Source: Rhizobium sp.
Lineage (GTDB): Bacteria > Pseudomonadota > Alphaproteobacteria > Rhizobiales > Rhizobiaceae
NCBI GenBank assembly: GCA_028290545.1
Contig: JAQGJP010000103.1
Coordinates: forward strand, 51,240 to 115,239
Direction of reading: 5' to 3'
DNA length: 64,000 nucleotides
Shown: positions 34,881 through 43,678 of the stretch, piece after piece
How positions within the stretch are numbered: position 1 is the stretch's first letter
Layout: each line of letters begins with the position of its first letter
Notes under the pieces: model-generated
What the model saw: the letters and a program-made list of their open reading frames with translations, nothing else
The model's database searches: none
What the model was told of the DNA's origin: nothing
Made by a program: the position numbers and the translations under genes

Positions 34881-34970
34881 CAGTCTTCCGCGTGCGCAAG
34901 ACCAGAGAAGGGGAACTATGGCCACCATCGACTCGAGGCGCCACCCGTACGGCCCTCCAGTCACCTAGAC

Positions 34971-35212
34971 CTAGAGTTCGTCGCATAAGGTCTGTCCCGC
35001 TTTCTGACCGAACCGCTTGACGGAAGCGAGGATTTCGTCGGTGCCTGTAGGTTTGGAATTTTTGTTGGCGCGCCGATGAAGGCGCGGATATCGCTTTCGC
35101 GTTGGCTGATTGAAGTGTGGACGCCACGGCGCTGTTGCTTCCGGGCAAGTTCGGCAAACCGGCGCTTGACCTGGTCGATCCAGGACAACGATGTCGGGTG
35201 TGAAGTGCACAC
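34971..35212 (-). pseudogene. IS630-family transposase C-terminal relic
   Basis: On the minus strand from 35212, CTSHPTSLSWIDQVKRRFAE matches the HFTPTSASWLNQVERFFA region of IS630/Tc1-type transposases, followed by RRGVHTSISQRESDIRAFI. A neighbouring frame then gives TDEILASVKRFGQKAGQTLC and ends at TAG 34971-34973. The switch of frame and absence of the catalytic DDE upstream show a broken remnant. Confidence 0.65.
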
Positions 35213-35522
35213 TGTATCGGCGCCCTCATAGACTGAATTACGCCCAGTGGTGCACCAACGCCGTCACCGCTGCAATCGCCTGACAGGTTGCCAACAATAC
35301 ATGCAACCAATTCAAGTTAACCTGACATCCCCAATAATATTGATAAATGCCAGATGCACATGCAATAAAACGAGCGTCGTCTTTGATGTTCAACCTAAAG
35401 ATAATAGTTAGAAATACGATACCCAAATAGGTTCATTATTTTTTGTACTATGCCTAAGACTTTCTTCATTTAATGGTCTTAGCTTTAAATTATCTGAACG
35501 CGTTCGTGATCGAGATCATGCC
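35213..35522. other. AT-rich region upstream of the chemoreceptor gene
   Basis: This 310-base stretch is markedly richer in A and T than its surroundings, especially 35330-35510. It holds no supported gene and probably contains the promoter of the methyl-accepting protein. Confidence 0.4.
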
Positions 35523-37229
35523 ATGCCAGCTTCATCCAACGTCCGTTTTCCGACGTCGACAATTCTGCTTGTACTCGCGGTGACTGCGGCATTGGTCTTC
35601 TGGCTTGCGTTGACCGCAGAGCGCACGGCTGCGGAATTGACATATGCTTATGATCGAACGGTTTCCGGCGAGGCGGCCTTGGGTGAAATTCGCCAGTTCG
35701 ATGAGGTGCTGACGAGCTCCGCCCGTCTGTTTGCATTGACCGGTGATGCGGCATGGAAGAGCCGCTATGACAAGAGTGCTCCGTTGCTGGACGCGGCAAT
35801 GATGAAGGCCAGCGATCTGGCCAGTACCAGCCTTCGAACGCGCTTCAAAGAGGCGACTGAAGCGGCCAATACGAAGCTGGTCGAGCTGGAAACAAGCGTC
35901 TTTGCGACGACGGATACCAAAGCCGCTGTCGCGATACTCGATAGTTCGACCTATACCGATGCAAAGGCAGTCTACGCGGACGGGGCGCGTGCCTTTAGCG
36001 ATGGTTTGAAAGCCGAGACATCCGCTGCTGTTGACGAAGCAACTGCGGTACGTCATCAGGCCATGATATTCACCGCAGTTGGTGCCCTTATCCTGTGTAT
36101 CGGTTGGTTGTTTCTCATCCGTACGCTGGTCACATGGAGACGCAATCTGGACAAGGCCCGCAAGGAAGAAATCGCCCAGCGGGAAGTCCAGCAGCAAATT
36201 GAAATCCGTATGGGCGAGGAGCAGCGGCAAGCGGGGGACGAGCGCGCCAAGGCCGCCGAGGCCAACCGCCTGGAGCAGTTGAAAACTTCCGAGGAACAGA
36301 AGACGGTTGTAGACGCTCTTGCCAACGGTCTGGAAGCATTGGCCGCAGGCGATCTGACGGCGCGTATCGACGTACGGTTTGCAGGCGAATACGAAACCCT
36401 GCGCGGGAATTTTAACGCCGCTGTTCTCAAGCTATCACAGACGATGTCGGGTATTGTCGATGCATCCCATGGCGTTCGTGCCAGCAGCGGTGAGATCAGC
36501 TCAACCTCGAGCGATCTCGCAACACGCACTGAACGTCAGGCAGTACGCCTGGAAGAAACTGCGGCAGCACTCGATGAAATTACAAATACGGTTCGCCGCA
36601 CCGCCGATGGCGCCCAGCAGGCCCGCGATGCGATGATCATCACTCAGAAAGACGCAGAGCATGGCGGGGACGTCGTCAACCAGGCCGTTGAGGCGATGGG
36701 CGCGATCGAGCATTCCGCGACAGAAATCACCAAAATCATCAGTGTCATCGATGAAATCGCTTTCCAGACAAACCTGCTGGCCCTCAACGCAGGTATCGAG
36801 GCGGCGCGCGCTGGGGAAACGGGGCGTGGCTTCGCCGTCGTTGCCCAGGAAGTGCGCGCACTGGCACAACGTTCGGCAGAAGCTGCAATGGAAATCAAGA
36901 CGCTGATTTCCGCATCCGGGCAGCATGTCGAGCGCGGCGTCAAGCTTGTGGCGGAAACCGGTAAAGCCCTGGACTCCATCGTCCGCCGGGTCAGGGATGT
37001 TAACGGCGTCATTCTGACCATCGCATCCTCGGCGAAGGATCAGGCCTCCAGTCTGGCCGAGGTCAATACCGCCATGAATCAGATGGACCAGTTTACCCAA
37101 CAGAACGCAGCCATGGTGGAGGAATCCACAGCAGCGGCGATGGTCCTGCTCAAAGAGACATCGAGAATGGCGAATATGATGTCTACCTTTCAGATAGCTG
37201 ATGACCGCGACCGGGCTCATGCCGCCTAA
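35523..37229 (+). CDS. Methyl-accepting chemotaxis protein
   Basis: The 568-residue receptor has an N-terminal helix ([20 protein letters not shown]), a mostly helical sensor region (about 35-180), a second membrane helix ([20 protein letters not shown], about 180-200), a HAMP-like segment including [29 protein letters not shown], and the signalling hairpin with the invariant tip [44 protein letters not shown]. Glutamate/glutamine adaptation sites flank the tip. No CheR-binding pentapeptide is seen at the C-terminus (DRAHAA). No other chemotaxis gene is present, so it would work with chromosomal Che proteins. Confidence 0.93.
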   Translation: MPASSNVRFPTSTILLVLAVTAALVFWLALTAERTAAELTYAYDRTVSGEAALGEIRQFDEVLTSSARLFALTGDAAWKSRYDKSAPLLDAAMMKASDLASTSLRTRFKEATEAANTKLVELETSVFATTDTKAAVAILDSSTYTDAKAVYADGARAFSDGLKAETSAAVDEATAVRHQAMIFTAVGALILCIGWLFLIRTLVTWRRNLDKARKEEIAQREVQQQIEIRMGEEQRQAGDERAKAAEANRLEQLKTSEEQKTVVDALANGLEALAAGDLTARIDVRFAGEYETLRGNFNAAVLKLSQTMSGIVDASHGVRASSGEISSTSSDLATRTERQAVRLEETAAALDEITNTVRRTADGAQQARDAMIITQKDAEHGGDVVNQAVEAMGAIEHSATEITKIISVIDEIAFQTNLLALNAGIEAARAGETGRGFAVVAQEVRALAQRSAEAAMEIKTLISASGQHVERGVKLVAETGKALDSIVRRVRDVNGVILTIASSAKDQASSLAEVNTAMNQMDQFTQQNAAMVEESTAAAMVLLKETSRMANMMSTFQIADDRDRAHAA

Positions 37230-37571
37230 CTTGCTTCATTTGGAGGCTGAGATCGCGAGGTCAGGGTGACTGCGGTGTTGGTGCAGGGATTGGTTCCTTG
37301 CGACCCTGGTGCAGGGATTAAATTCAATGGCTGTATTCTGGATGTCAATGGCTTCTGAAGACCGTCGCCGCCCTCGCCGCCCTCGCCGCGCTTCGCCAAG
37401 CGCGGATATTGAGGAAACTAAGGTCGCTTCTTTTCCCGCAGCTCTCACAGAGAATTAAGTTTATCGTCGTACAAGCGCTCCCGCATCGCCGAAATTCTCG
37501 TTTGTGAAAGCAGATATCGGCGGCCGCATAAGACGTCCGAAGATAAACAGTCTCAGTTCAGGGAGAAACCA
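37230..37571. other. Intergenic region with short direct repeats
   Basis: About 340 bases without a supported gene. GGTGCAGGGATT occurs twice (37280-37291 and 37308-37319), and CGCCGCCCT-type tandem units lie around 37365-37390. A minus-strand open frame here is arginine-rich, low-complexity and unconvincing. Confidence 0.4.
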
Positions 37572-37958
37572 ATGTCGATATTCCAGAAAACCGCCCTCGC
37601 GGCCGCCCTCGCCCTCACAAGCTTTATTGTCCCTGCCTCGGCCTTCGCTGGCTACTATGGCGCCCTTGCATTTTCACAGGGCTCAGGTGCAAGCGGCTGG
37701 TCAAAAAACTACGAGACGAAGAGAGAGGCAGCACGTGCAGCTTTGAGCTATTGCCGTGAGAATTCGTCCTCTGGTGACTGCAAAGTTGTCTACGAATTTA
37801 CCAACAGCTGCGCCGCCCTCGCTGTCGGATCTGAAAACGGATACGGCGTGGCTTGGGACGTTAAAAAAGGCCGCGCAAACAAGAAGGCAATAGCTGCCTG
37901 CGAAGGCTATGATAGCGGATGCAGCATTGTCATCAGCGAGTGTTCTCAGGGTGATTAA
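37572..37958 (+). CDS. Secreted DUF4189-domain protein
   Basis: The 128-residue protein has a Sec signal (MSIFQKTALAAALALTSFIV...ASAFA) and a compact, cysteine-containing domain: GYYGALAFSQGSGASGWSKNYETKREAARAALSYC, then CKVVYEFTNSCAALAVG, GYGVAWDVKKG and ACEGYDSGCSIVISEC. This is the DUF4189 pattern, with six cysteines likely forming disulfides in the periplasm. A GGGAGAAACC ribosome site precedes the ATG. Function unknown. Confidence 0.85.
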   Translation: MSIFQKTALAAALALTSFIVPASAFAGYYGALAFSQGSGASGWSKNYETKREAARAALSYCRENSSSGDCKVVYEFTNSCAALAVGSENGYGVAWDVKKGRANKKAIAACEGYDSGCSIVISECSQGD

Positions 37959-38097
37959 GCACCTTTGCGCAGCTGCAGTTTGACCATGCCCGACCGCGCC
38001 TCTTTAAAATTGGCGATGTCACGGCGCCCGCCCAGGCGCCTGAAGGCGTAGACCGCAATCACCTTTCCATGGAGTTTCACAATGCCGGCGGGCTGAT
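37955..38097 (-). pseudogene. Unrecognised gene C-terminal fragment next to an IS end
   Basis: On the minus strand, a frame ending in TAA (37955-37957) encodes QPAGIVKLHGKVIAVYAFRR and then LGGRRDIANFKEARSGMVKL before the stop. It reads like real protein but begins exactly where an IS3-type terminal sequence (38092-38126) starts, so it may be a gene truncated by that element. I do not recognise the family. Confidence 0.3.
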
Positions 38098-38126
38098 AAG
38101 CCCCCTAGAAATGTGGGATTACCATG
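38092..38126 (+). repeat. IS3-type element end, isolated
   Basis: TGATAAG then CCCCCTAGAAATGTGGGATT and ACCATG closely match the right end of the IS3 relic at 26031-26066 and, inverted, the one near 60898-60935. No transposase remains here. Confidence 0.55.
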
Positions 38127-38296
38127 GCGAAGGTGTTTGCGACAGTGCATCGTCGCGGGAGCTATAGCGGGTGGTCAATCACAACTTAGCGACCTCGTCG
38201 GAAGGTTTTTGTGCCAGAGATTCAAATGAGCCCTGCGACACGCCTATGAAATCGATCAGCTTACTGGTAGCACCGCAATCACATTGGAGAGTCAAC

Positions 38297-38533
38297 ATGG
38301 ACTTGAACGACAAACACCAAATCATTCTCAGTGCTTTCCATACCTCCAGGTTTGGCGTCTCGCCAACCGCCACGCGTGGTGCGGTGGAAGGGCATGCAAG
38401 AAAGCATCAGCTTCAGGGGCAGGAATACGCCGAAGCTCTCGACAGCGCCATGGCTGCTGGTCTTGTGGCGCAAATGGCGGACTCTATGCTGACGATCAGA
38501 CAGGCAGGCCGCAAACTGTTGCCTAAGCGATAG
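38297..38533 (+). CDS. Small hypothetical protein
   Basis: A 78-residue soluble, alanine- and glutamine-rich protein (MDLNDKHQIILSAFHTSRFG start). GGAGA lies 7 bases before the ATG. The spacing of helices suggests a small helix-turn-helix-like or effector-type fold (HQLQGQEYAEALDSAMAAGLVAQMADSMLTI), but I recognise no family. It lies between an IS end and a toxin-antitoxin module. Confidence 0.55.
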   Translation: MDLNDKHQIILSAFHTSRFGVSPTATRGAVEGHARKHQLQGQEYAEALDSAMAAGLVAQMADSMLTIRQAGRKLLPKR

Positions 38534-38753
38534 CCGCAAGGCTGGTCACGCACGCCGCCGCGCCAGCACATTCTGGTCGACGGCGACCCGCACATCCGTC
38601 AGGAATTGCCCGTGCCGGTCACCGTCCCGTGCTCCGCTGCTCGACCAATTGCCTGCAACAACGCTCCTCGGAACCCCTCCGTGCCTTTCCGCGAATCTGA
38701 GCCACGTCAAACGGCAGGGTGCACATAAGAGTTTGCAATCAAACCCGCCGCCC

Positions 38754-39059
38754 CTACTCTTCGTCGCTTTCGAACTGCCGTCCGGCATAGAGGACGCGCA
38801 GGATGACGACTTCCTCGGTCTCGACAAGAAACGCCACACGGATTCGGCGCTCGAAGCCGACAAGGCGCAGGCCTTCGCGGATATGGTCACGGGTGCTGCC
38901 GCGTTCAGGAAAGGTCTCGAATCCGGCGAGGAAGGCGCGGATGCGCCCCACGTAATCCCGTGCCACGGCAGAGGATGCGGATTTGTGGCGGACGTAGCGG
39001 TAGATATGCGCAAGGTCTGCTTTCGCCTCAACCGAGAGGCGAACGCGGTAGCGCTTCAT
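38754..39059 (-). CDS. parE: ParE/RelE-superfamily toxin
   Basis: The 101-residue protein has the ParE/RelE pattern: VRLSVEAKADLAHIYRYV, a central RIRAFLAGFETFPERGSTRDHIREGLRLVGFERRIRVAFLVE and a final VVILRVLYAGRQFE. ATG 39059 overlaps the antitoxin stop (ATGA), the usual order with antitoxin first. ParE toxins poison DNA gyrase; RelE relatives cut mRNA. The tail resembles ParE more than RelE. A plasmid-stabilisation role fits a repABC replicon. Confidence 0.88.
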   Translation of the reverse strand: MKRYRVRLSVEAKADLAHIYRYVRHKSASSAVARDYVGRIRAFLAGFETFPERGSTRDHIREGLRLVGFERRIRVAFLVETEEVVILRVLYAGRQFESDEE

Positions 39060-39340
39060 CAAACCTCTTCCCGGTCGATGTCGTCCATGGTCGCTTCCAG
39101 GCTTTTCCACGCCTCATCGAGGGGTTTGGCCCGCGTGGGGTTGGCCTTGTGGGCGTCATAGGTGGCCGCGACCTCGGTACGGAGCCAATGCTCTACAGCG
39201 TTTTCCCGTTCCTGCAAGGCTCGCAGACCTTCCCGGATAACTTCGCTTTCCGAGGCATAGTCGCCGCTGGAAACACGTGTCTTCACCAGATTCGCCATCT
39301 CGAGGGGCAAGGTGATGCTCATTTGCTGCGTTGAACGCAT
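39059..39340 (-). CDS. parD: ParD-type antitoxin (ribbon-helix-helix)
   Basis: The 93-residue protein has an N-terminal ribbon-helix-helix (QQMSITLPLEMANLVKTRVSSGDYASESEVIREGLRALQERE) followed by a longer toxin-binding tail (EVAATYDAHKANPTRAKPLDEAWKSLEATMDDID). It is the first gene of the parDE operon and would autorepress it. The overlap with parE indicates translational coupling. Confidence 0.88.
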   Translation of the reverse strand: MRSTQQMSITLPLEMANLVKTRVSSGDYASESEVIREGLRALQERENAVEHWLRTEVAATYDAHKANPTRAKPLDEAWKSLEATMDDIDREEV

Positions 39341-39509
39341 GGCCTATTCTCCTATCTCTTCACATCCTTATAACACGCGATAGGATAGAATCCTACTCAT
39401 TCCTGGCAGGGTGGAGCGCCCTGCATCGCCAAAACACAACGTCCCGTCAAGCTCCAGAACTGCGAGAGGCCCCCAAGTCGTCTCAATCCCTTTCGCCCAT
39501 GTCCATCGT

Positions 39510-40631
39510 TCAGACCAGCTCCGCCACGCCCGACCAGAGGTGATAGAGCGAACTGCCGGGAATGGAGGTCGCGACGCATCGGCCCTCGCGATCGAAACAA
39601 TCCCGCCAGGTGCCCGGCGGCGTATCGGCCAGATAGGTGGCGAATAGTGCCTCGACCAGGGCATTGGCCTTGCGTGAATATGCCTCGTCACCGGTCGCCC
39701 TTGCCTGCATGATATAGGCCTTGAGCAGTTCGGCCTGCAGCCAGAGACGTCTTGTGTGTCTGAGTGGTTTGCCGTCGAGAGCGGTTTCATCGACCAGGAA
39801 CGGGGTGTTGTCCGCAGCCCCCAGCCGCAATGCCGCGTCGAGCAGTTTGTGGCAGAGGTCGGAATGATCGGCGCCGGCGAGCTTGTCATAGCGGCGGACC
39901 AGCCAGACCCATTCGGACATATGGCCCGGATCGAGGCGGCTTGAATTGTATTCAGCCGCCAGTTCCCACGCGGGGCCGAAGAACTCGCGCAGTACACCGG
40001 CCCCATCGTCGAACAGCCGCGTGCGGAAAAAGCCGAAGAGTTCGCCGGCGCGGGCCGCATAACGCTCGCCGGCCCCGACCTCCCAGAGCGCCAGGCAGGC
40101 CTCGAAATAGTGCATATGCGGGTTCTGACGACGCGGAAGGCTGCCGATGCTGTCTTCCGCCCAGCCGCCATGCGGTGCCGCCAACGTCAGGTCCATCGCC
40201 GCGACCAGCTCTTCGATCTGCAACAGATACTCGCTTTTCCCGGTTGCCTTCAGAAGCCAGGCAAGGGCCAGCAGCACACAGGCATGATCGTAAAGATCGC
40301 GCTCGCTATCGGTCACCACACCGGTCTTGTAGTCGATCGTCCGCGCATAGCCGGGCCGATCGCCGCCGATCCAGGCGACTTTTCTGAGATTGGCGAAGGC
40401 GCGTTCGGCTTTCTCGAGCGCACGGTCAGGCGCAACGCCGAGCGAAGAAGCCTGTGCGAAAACATAGATGATCCGCGCCGCCGTACGCGTGCGGACAATG
40501 CCGCTCGGATCGGGTGAGCCGTCGAGCTGCAGGCCTTCCATGAACTGGCCGGCATGGTCGTCAAAGGCGACGGATGCCCAGACCGGCAGGACGGCGTCGA
40601 TGAAGTAATCTCTCAGGCGGACAATAGCCAT
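39510..40631 (-). CDS. AGE-family sugar isomerase/epimerase
   Basis: The 373-residue enzyme belongs to the N-acylglucosamine 2-epimerase/aldose-ketose isomerase family with an (alpha/alpha)6 barrel. Recognisable features are RTAARIIYVFAQAS, RDLYDHACVLLALAW, the NPHMHYFEACLALWE segment with a catalytic-type histidine, and LDPGHMSEWVWLVRRYD. Members act on mannose, sulfoquinovose or glucosamine derivatives. ATG 40631 is used because it follows the LacI stop by 14 bases. Together with the adjacent mannose-6-phosphate isomerase-like gene it suggests mannose to fructose interconversion. Confidence 0.82.
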   Translation of the reverse strand: MAIVRLRDYFIDAVLPVWASVAFDDHAGQFMEGLQLDGSPDPSGIVRTRTAARIIYVFAQASSLGVAPDRALEKAERAFANLRKVAWIGGDRPGYARTIDYKTGVVTDSERDLYDHACVLLALAWLLKATGKSEYLLQIEELVAAMDLTLAAPHGGWAEDSIGSLPRRQNPHMHYFEACLALWEVGAGERYAARAGELFGFFRTRLFDDGAGVLREFFGPAWELAAEYNSSRLDPGHMSEWVWLVRRYDKLAGADHSDLCHKLLDAALRLGAADNTPFLVDETALDGKPLRHTRRLWLQAELLKAYIMQARATGDEAYSRKANALVEALFATYLADTPPGTWRDCFDREGRCVATSIPGSSLYHLWSGVAELV

Positions 40632-40645
40632 GCAAAATCCGGACT

Positions 40646-41662
40646 TTAATGAGGTGCGGCGGAGGTGGAGTCGCGAACGACCAGCCGTGGGCGGATGAAG
40701 ATCGATTGCAGCGCGGCATCGGGTTCGGCAATGCGCCGCAGGAGCAGACGTGCGGATTCGACGCCGAGCGTTCGCGGTGTCACCGAGATCGTCGTCAGCG
40801 CCGGGTCCCATTCCGCCGACATCGAGATGTCGTCGAACCCGACAACGGACACGGCACGGCCGGGTTCAAGATGCAGCTTGCGAAGACCGATGGTCACGCC
40901 GAACGCAACGATATCCTGATGACAGACGATACCGGTGACATCCGGCCGGCGCTTCAGCGTGCGCCGCACGGCTTCCGAACCGTCGGCGATCGTTGCGCCG
41001 CAAGGCTCGATCAGGTCTTCGGTAAACGGAAGGCCCGCCCCGTCAATCGCCTGCCGCCAGCCGGCGATGCGCGCCTCCCGCGAAGAGGAAATCGACGTGC
41101 CGCCGATATAGGCGATCACCTTGTGGCCGAGCGAGATCAAATGCTCGGCCGCCGCCGCACTGCCTTCGGTATTGTCGACGCCGACGAAATCGAAGAGCGG
41201 GCTTTTGGGCGGACGCAGCACCATGACGCTGTGCCGGATTGCGCCCTTCCAGTCCGCCAGCATTTTCGGCGAGGTTCCCGGTGCAAGACAGAGCACGGCG
41301 CCGGCGCATATGTTTTCCCTGAGCGATGTCGCAAAACGCTGCTGCCGCTCGAGATTATCTTCAACATTGACAATCATCGGGAAAAAGCCCGCCTGCTCGA
41401 GGCTTTCCGCGGCACCGGAAACGAGTTCGGCGAAGAACGGGTTGGATAGCGAACTGACGCCGATACCGATCGTGGTCGATTGCCCTGCCCTGAGATTCGC
41501 AGCCGCGCGATTATAGACATAGCCGAGATCGCTCGCGACCTGCATGACCTGTTTGCGCGTTTCGGACGAGATGCGGCCGGCATTGCGCAGCACCTGCGAG
41601 ACGGTGGCCTTCGAAACGCCGGCAGCCTGCGCGATATCGTCGATGTTGATCCGTTGGTTCAT
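40646..41662 (-). CDS. LacI-family repressor
   Basis: The 338-residue protein has the LacI headpiece (INIDDIAQAAGVSKATVSQVLRNAGRISSETRKQVMQVASDLGYVYNRAAANLRAGQS) including the hinge, then a periplasmic-binding-like core ending in IFIRPRLVVRDSTS. It is transcribed with the AGE isomerase and the isomerase-like cupin gene. Likely targets are its own operon and possibly the divergent sugar-importer operon; the inverted operator pair at 43512-43651 is one candidate site. Confidence 0.88.
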   Translation of the reverse strand: MNQRINIDDIAQAAGVSKATVSQVLRNAGRISSETRKQVMQVASDLGYVYNRAAANLRAGQSTTIGIGVSSLSNPFFAELVSGAAESLEQAGFFPMIVNVEDNLERQQRFATSLRENICAGAVLCLAPGTSPKMLADWKGAIRHSVMVLRPPKSPLFDFVGVDNTEGSAAAAEHLISLGHKVIAYIGGTSISSSREARIAGWRQAIDGAGLPFTEDLIEPCGATIADGSEAVRRTLKRRPDVTGIVCHQDIVAFGVTIGLRKLHLEPGRAVSVVGFDDISMSAEWDPALTTISVTPRTLGVESARLLLRRIAEPDAALQSIFIRPRLVVRDSTSAAPH

Positions 41663-41729
41663 TCCACCTCAGCTTGTCTGATTCTTTCTCCCGAAGAGTC
41701 TAGCAGATTTCCACTTCCGGTCTTGCGGA

Positions 41730-43454
41730 TCAAATCCTGACGGATGCGCGGACGGTTGCGTGGCGACGATCGGGGTTCACGGGCCTGACCGTATAGGTAC
41801 CAATCGCCGCCGGGACAATGAAAGTCTCGGCATAACCGGCCGTGAAAGGCTCGAAATGGCCGTCCGGGCTCTCGACTATGATGTCGTCGCCCTCGACGAG
41901 ATTGAGGACATGCACACTGCCTTCGGTATGATGTATCACGGTTTCAGTGAACCAGTGCCGGCGCGTTTCGATGAACTCCAGCTCGTGCAGCCCGGTTCGC
42001 TCCTCGCGGATGCCATCTTGGTCGGAAAGTACGTCGACACGATCGATCAGCTCGCGCTTCGCCCAGGCCGTGTTGCGCTCTTCTCGCAGCACGGCGCGGC
42101 CGTGATCGACATGGACGGGACGCGGCCGGCCATCGAGGCCGAGCCGGCCCCAATCCCAAAGCTTGAATGTGAAGATATAGGGCGTCGCGCTGATCTCCAG
42201 CACCACAGTGCCGCTGCCCGAGCAATGGATCGTCCCAGCGGGGATGGAAAAATGATCGTGCTTGTTCGCCGGCCAGCGGTTGACGAATTTATCGACATCG
42301 AGCGGTGCACCGCCGGATTGCGCGGTTTCCAGGGCCGTAAAAAAATCACTCTTGGTGATCCCGTCCTGGAAGCCGAGGTAGACGCAAGCGCTATCGTCGG
42401 CCTCGAGAATATAATAGCTCTCGTCCTGGGTGTAGGCGATGCCGAATTTGTCGCGCGCATAACCGGTCAGGGGATGCACCTGCAGCGAAAGGTTGCCGCC
42501 TTCGACCGTATCGAGGAAATCGAAGCGGATCGGGAATTCCGGCCCGAAACGCGAATAGACTTTCGGCCCGAGTAGCGGTTCGGGATGGCGGAGCACAACA
42601 TTGATCGACGGCACTTCCATCCGAATATCGCCGAAATCGATCAGCAGGCTGTTTTCCTCCGGCACGCAATCGAAGCCCCACGCATAGTTCGGCGGGCCGT
42701 CAGGCAAGTCGAAATGCTTCTTCATCCACTGGCCGCCCCAGACGCCGGGATCGAAGAACGGTACGACCCGGAACGGCCGGGTGACCGAATGGGCCAACGC
42801 CTTGCGCATCGTGACGCCATCGACTGCGCGCGGATTGTCCGGCAGGGTCGTATCGAGAAAGACATCAATACGGTCAAAGTGCTTCATCTTCCACCGATCA
42901 GCGATCCGCCATTCGATGAAATAGGCACGCTTGTATTTGACGAGGAAGTCTTCATTGGGATTGTTCGCCGTCAGGTTAGGCAGGCCGGCGCGCATCCGTT
43001 TCTGGATTTCCCAGCGCGGCATATCGGCGTAAACTAAGTAAGAAACGTCTGCGAGAAGCGCCGCACCTGTGCCGATAACCAGAACTGGCGTGCCGGTCTT
43101 TCGCGCATCCTCGATCCGGTTGCGGGCGGCATGGACCGCGTCAGCATCGAACAGATCCGCCATCTGGAACGGCGCCATGTAGCCGAAGACCCGATCATCG
43201 GTGAGGAAGGATCTGAGAAGATCATCGAGCGACGACTGGTCGAGCATGAGGTCCGCCGTGCGGATGATCAGGGAGGCATCGAAGACGCCGGCAAGACCGG
43301 CCTCCACTTCGGCAAGATTCACTCCGGGATAGGACTCGACGCAGACAATTTCCTTCGCGCTGTCGCGGACATGCCCGGCTATGTCGGCCCAGGAACGGAT
43401 GGCCTTGCCGGCGCCTTCGGCGAACCGGATCGAGGGCTGTTTGTCATAGCTCAT
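41730..43454 (-). CDS. Class I mannose-6-phosphate isomerase-like protein with extra N-terminal domain
   Basis: The C-terminal part (from about residue 220) resembles the zinc cupin of class I phosphomannose isomerases: the NLSLQVHPLTGYA segment with Q-x-H, the EDSYYILE-like DESYYILEADD strand and a later IPAGTIHCSGSGTVVLEI histidine. It would interconvert mannose-6-phosphate and fructose-6-phosphate. At 574 residues it is longer than the common enzyme (about 400) because of an N-terminal region of about 200 residues that I cannot assign firmly; it has an alpha/beta look (VLVIGTGAALL) but no intact P-loop. ATG 43454 has GGAGG upstream. It heads the minus-strand operon and is divergent from the sugar importer. 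Confidence 0.75.
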   Translation of the reverse strand: MSYDKQPSIRFAEGAGKAIRSWADIAGHVRDSAKEIVCVESYPGVNLAEVEAGLAGVFDASLIIRTADLMLDQSSLDDLLRSFLTDDRVFGYMAPFQMADLFDADAVHAARNRIEDARKTGTPVLVIGTGAALLADVSYLVYADMPRWEIQKRMRAGLPNLTANNPNEDFLVKYKRAYFIEWRIADRWKMKHFDRIDVFLDTTLPDNPRAVDGVTMRKALAHSVTRPFRVVPFFDPGVWGGQWMKKHFDLPDGPPNYAWGFDCVPEENSLLIDFGDIRMEVPSINVVLRHPEPLLGPKVYSRFGPEFPIRFDFLDTVEGGNLSLQVHPLTGYARDKFGIAYTQDESYYILEADDSACVYLGFQDGITKSDFFTALETAQSGGAPLDVDKFVNRWPANKHDHFSIPAGTIHCSGSGTVVLEISATPYIFTFKLWDWGRLGLDGRPRPVHVDHGRAVLREERNTAWAKRELIDRVDVLSDQDGIREERTGLHELEFIETRRHWFTETVIHHTEGSVHVLNLVEGDDIIVESPDGHFEPFTAGYAETFIVPAAIGTYTVRPVNPDRRHATVRASVRI

Positions 43455-43511
43455 TCTCACATTCCTCCCTCCGCCGGGCGATATTCTACAGCAAGGCGGG
43501 TAATCTCAAAT

Positions 43512-43528
43512 TTTGATATAACGATATA
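43512..43528. promoter_or_regulatory. Operator-like half of an inverted pair
   Basis: TTTGATATAACGATATA recurs in inverted orientation at 43635-43651, 107 bases away, differing only in the central two bases. It lies about 60 bases upstream of the isomerase-like gene on the minus strand. Confidence 0.5.
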
Positions 43529-43613
43529 TCTAATCTTGCAATATGCCCACTCAATAAAACCACAGTATGCGAAATTGTCGTTTAATACGGCAAATACTAC
43601 AGAAATTTCACCG

Positions 43614-43651
43614 TTGACAGCTTCGAAACTCGGGTATATCGAAATATCAAA
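43614..43651 (+). promoter_or_regulatory. Putative promoter overlapped by the second operator copy
   Basis: TTGACA (43614-43619) is followed about 15-17 bases later by a TATATC/TATCGA-like -10. The inverted operator copy TATATCGAAATATCAAA (43635-43651) covers this -10 region, as expected for repression of the sugar-binding-protein operon that starts at 43679. Confidence 0.5.
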
Positions 43652-43678
43652 TGGTTTCGAGGAAAGGGAGGAAATTCC

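Noticed and set aside
34843..35310. Minus-strand 155-codon gene
   Set aside because: It overlaps an IS630 relic in the wrong frame and is low-complexity at both ends.
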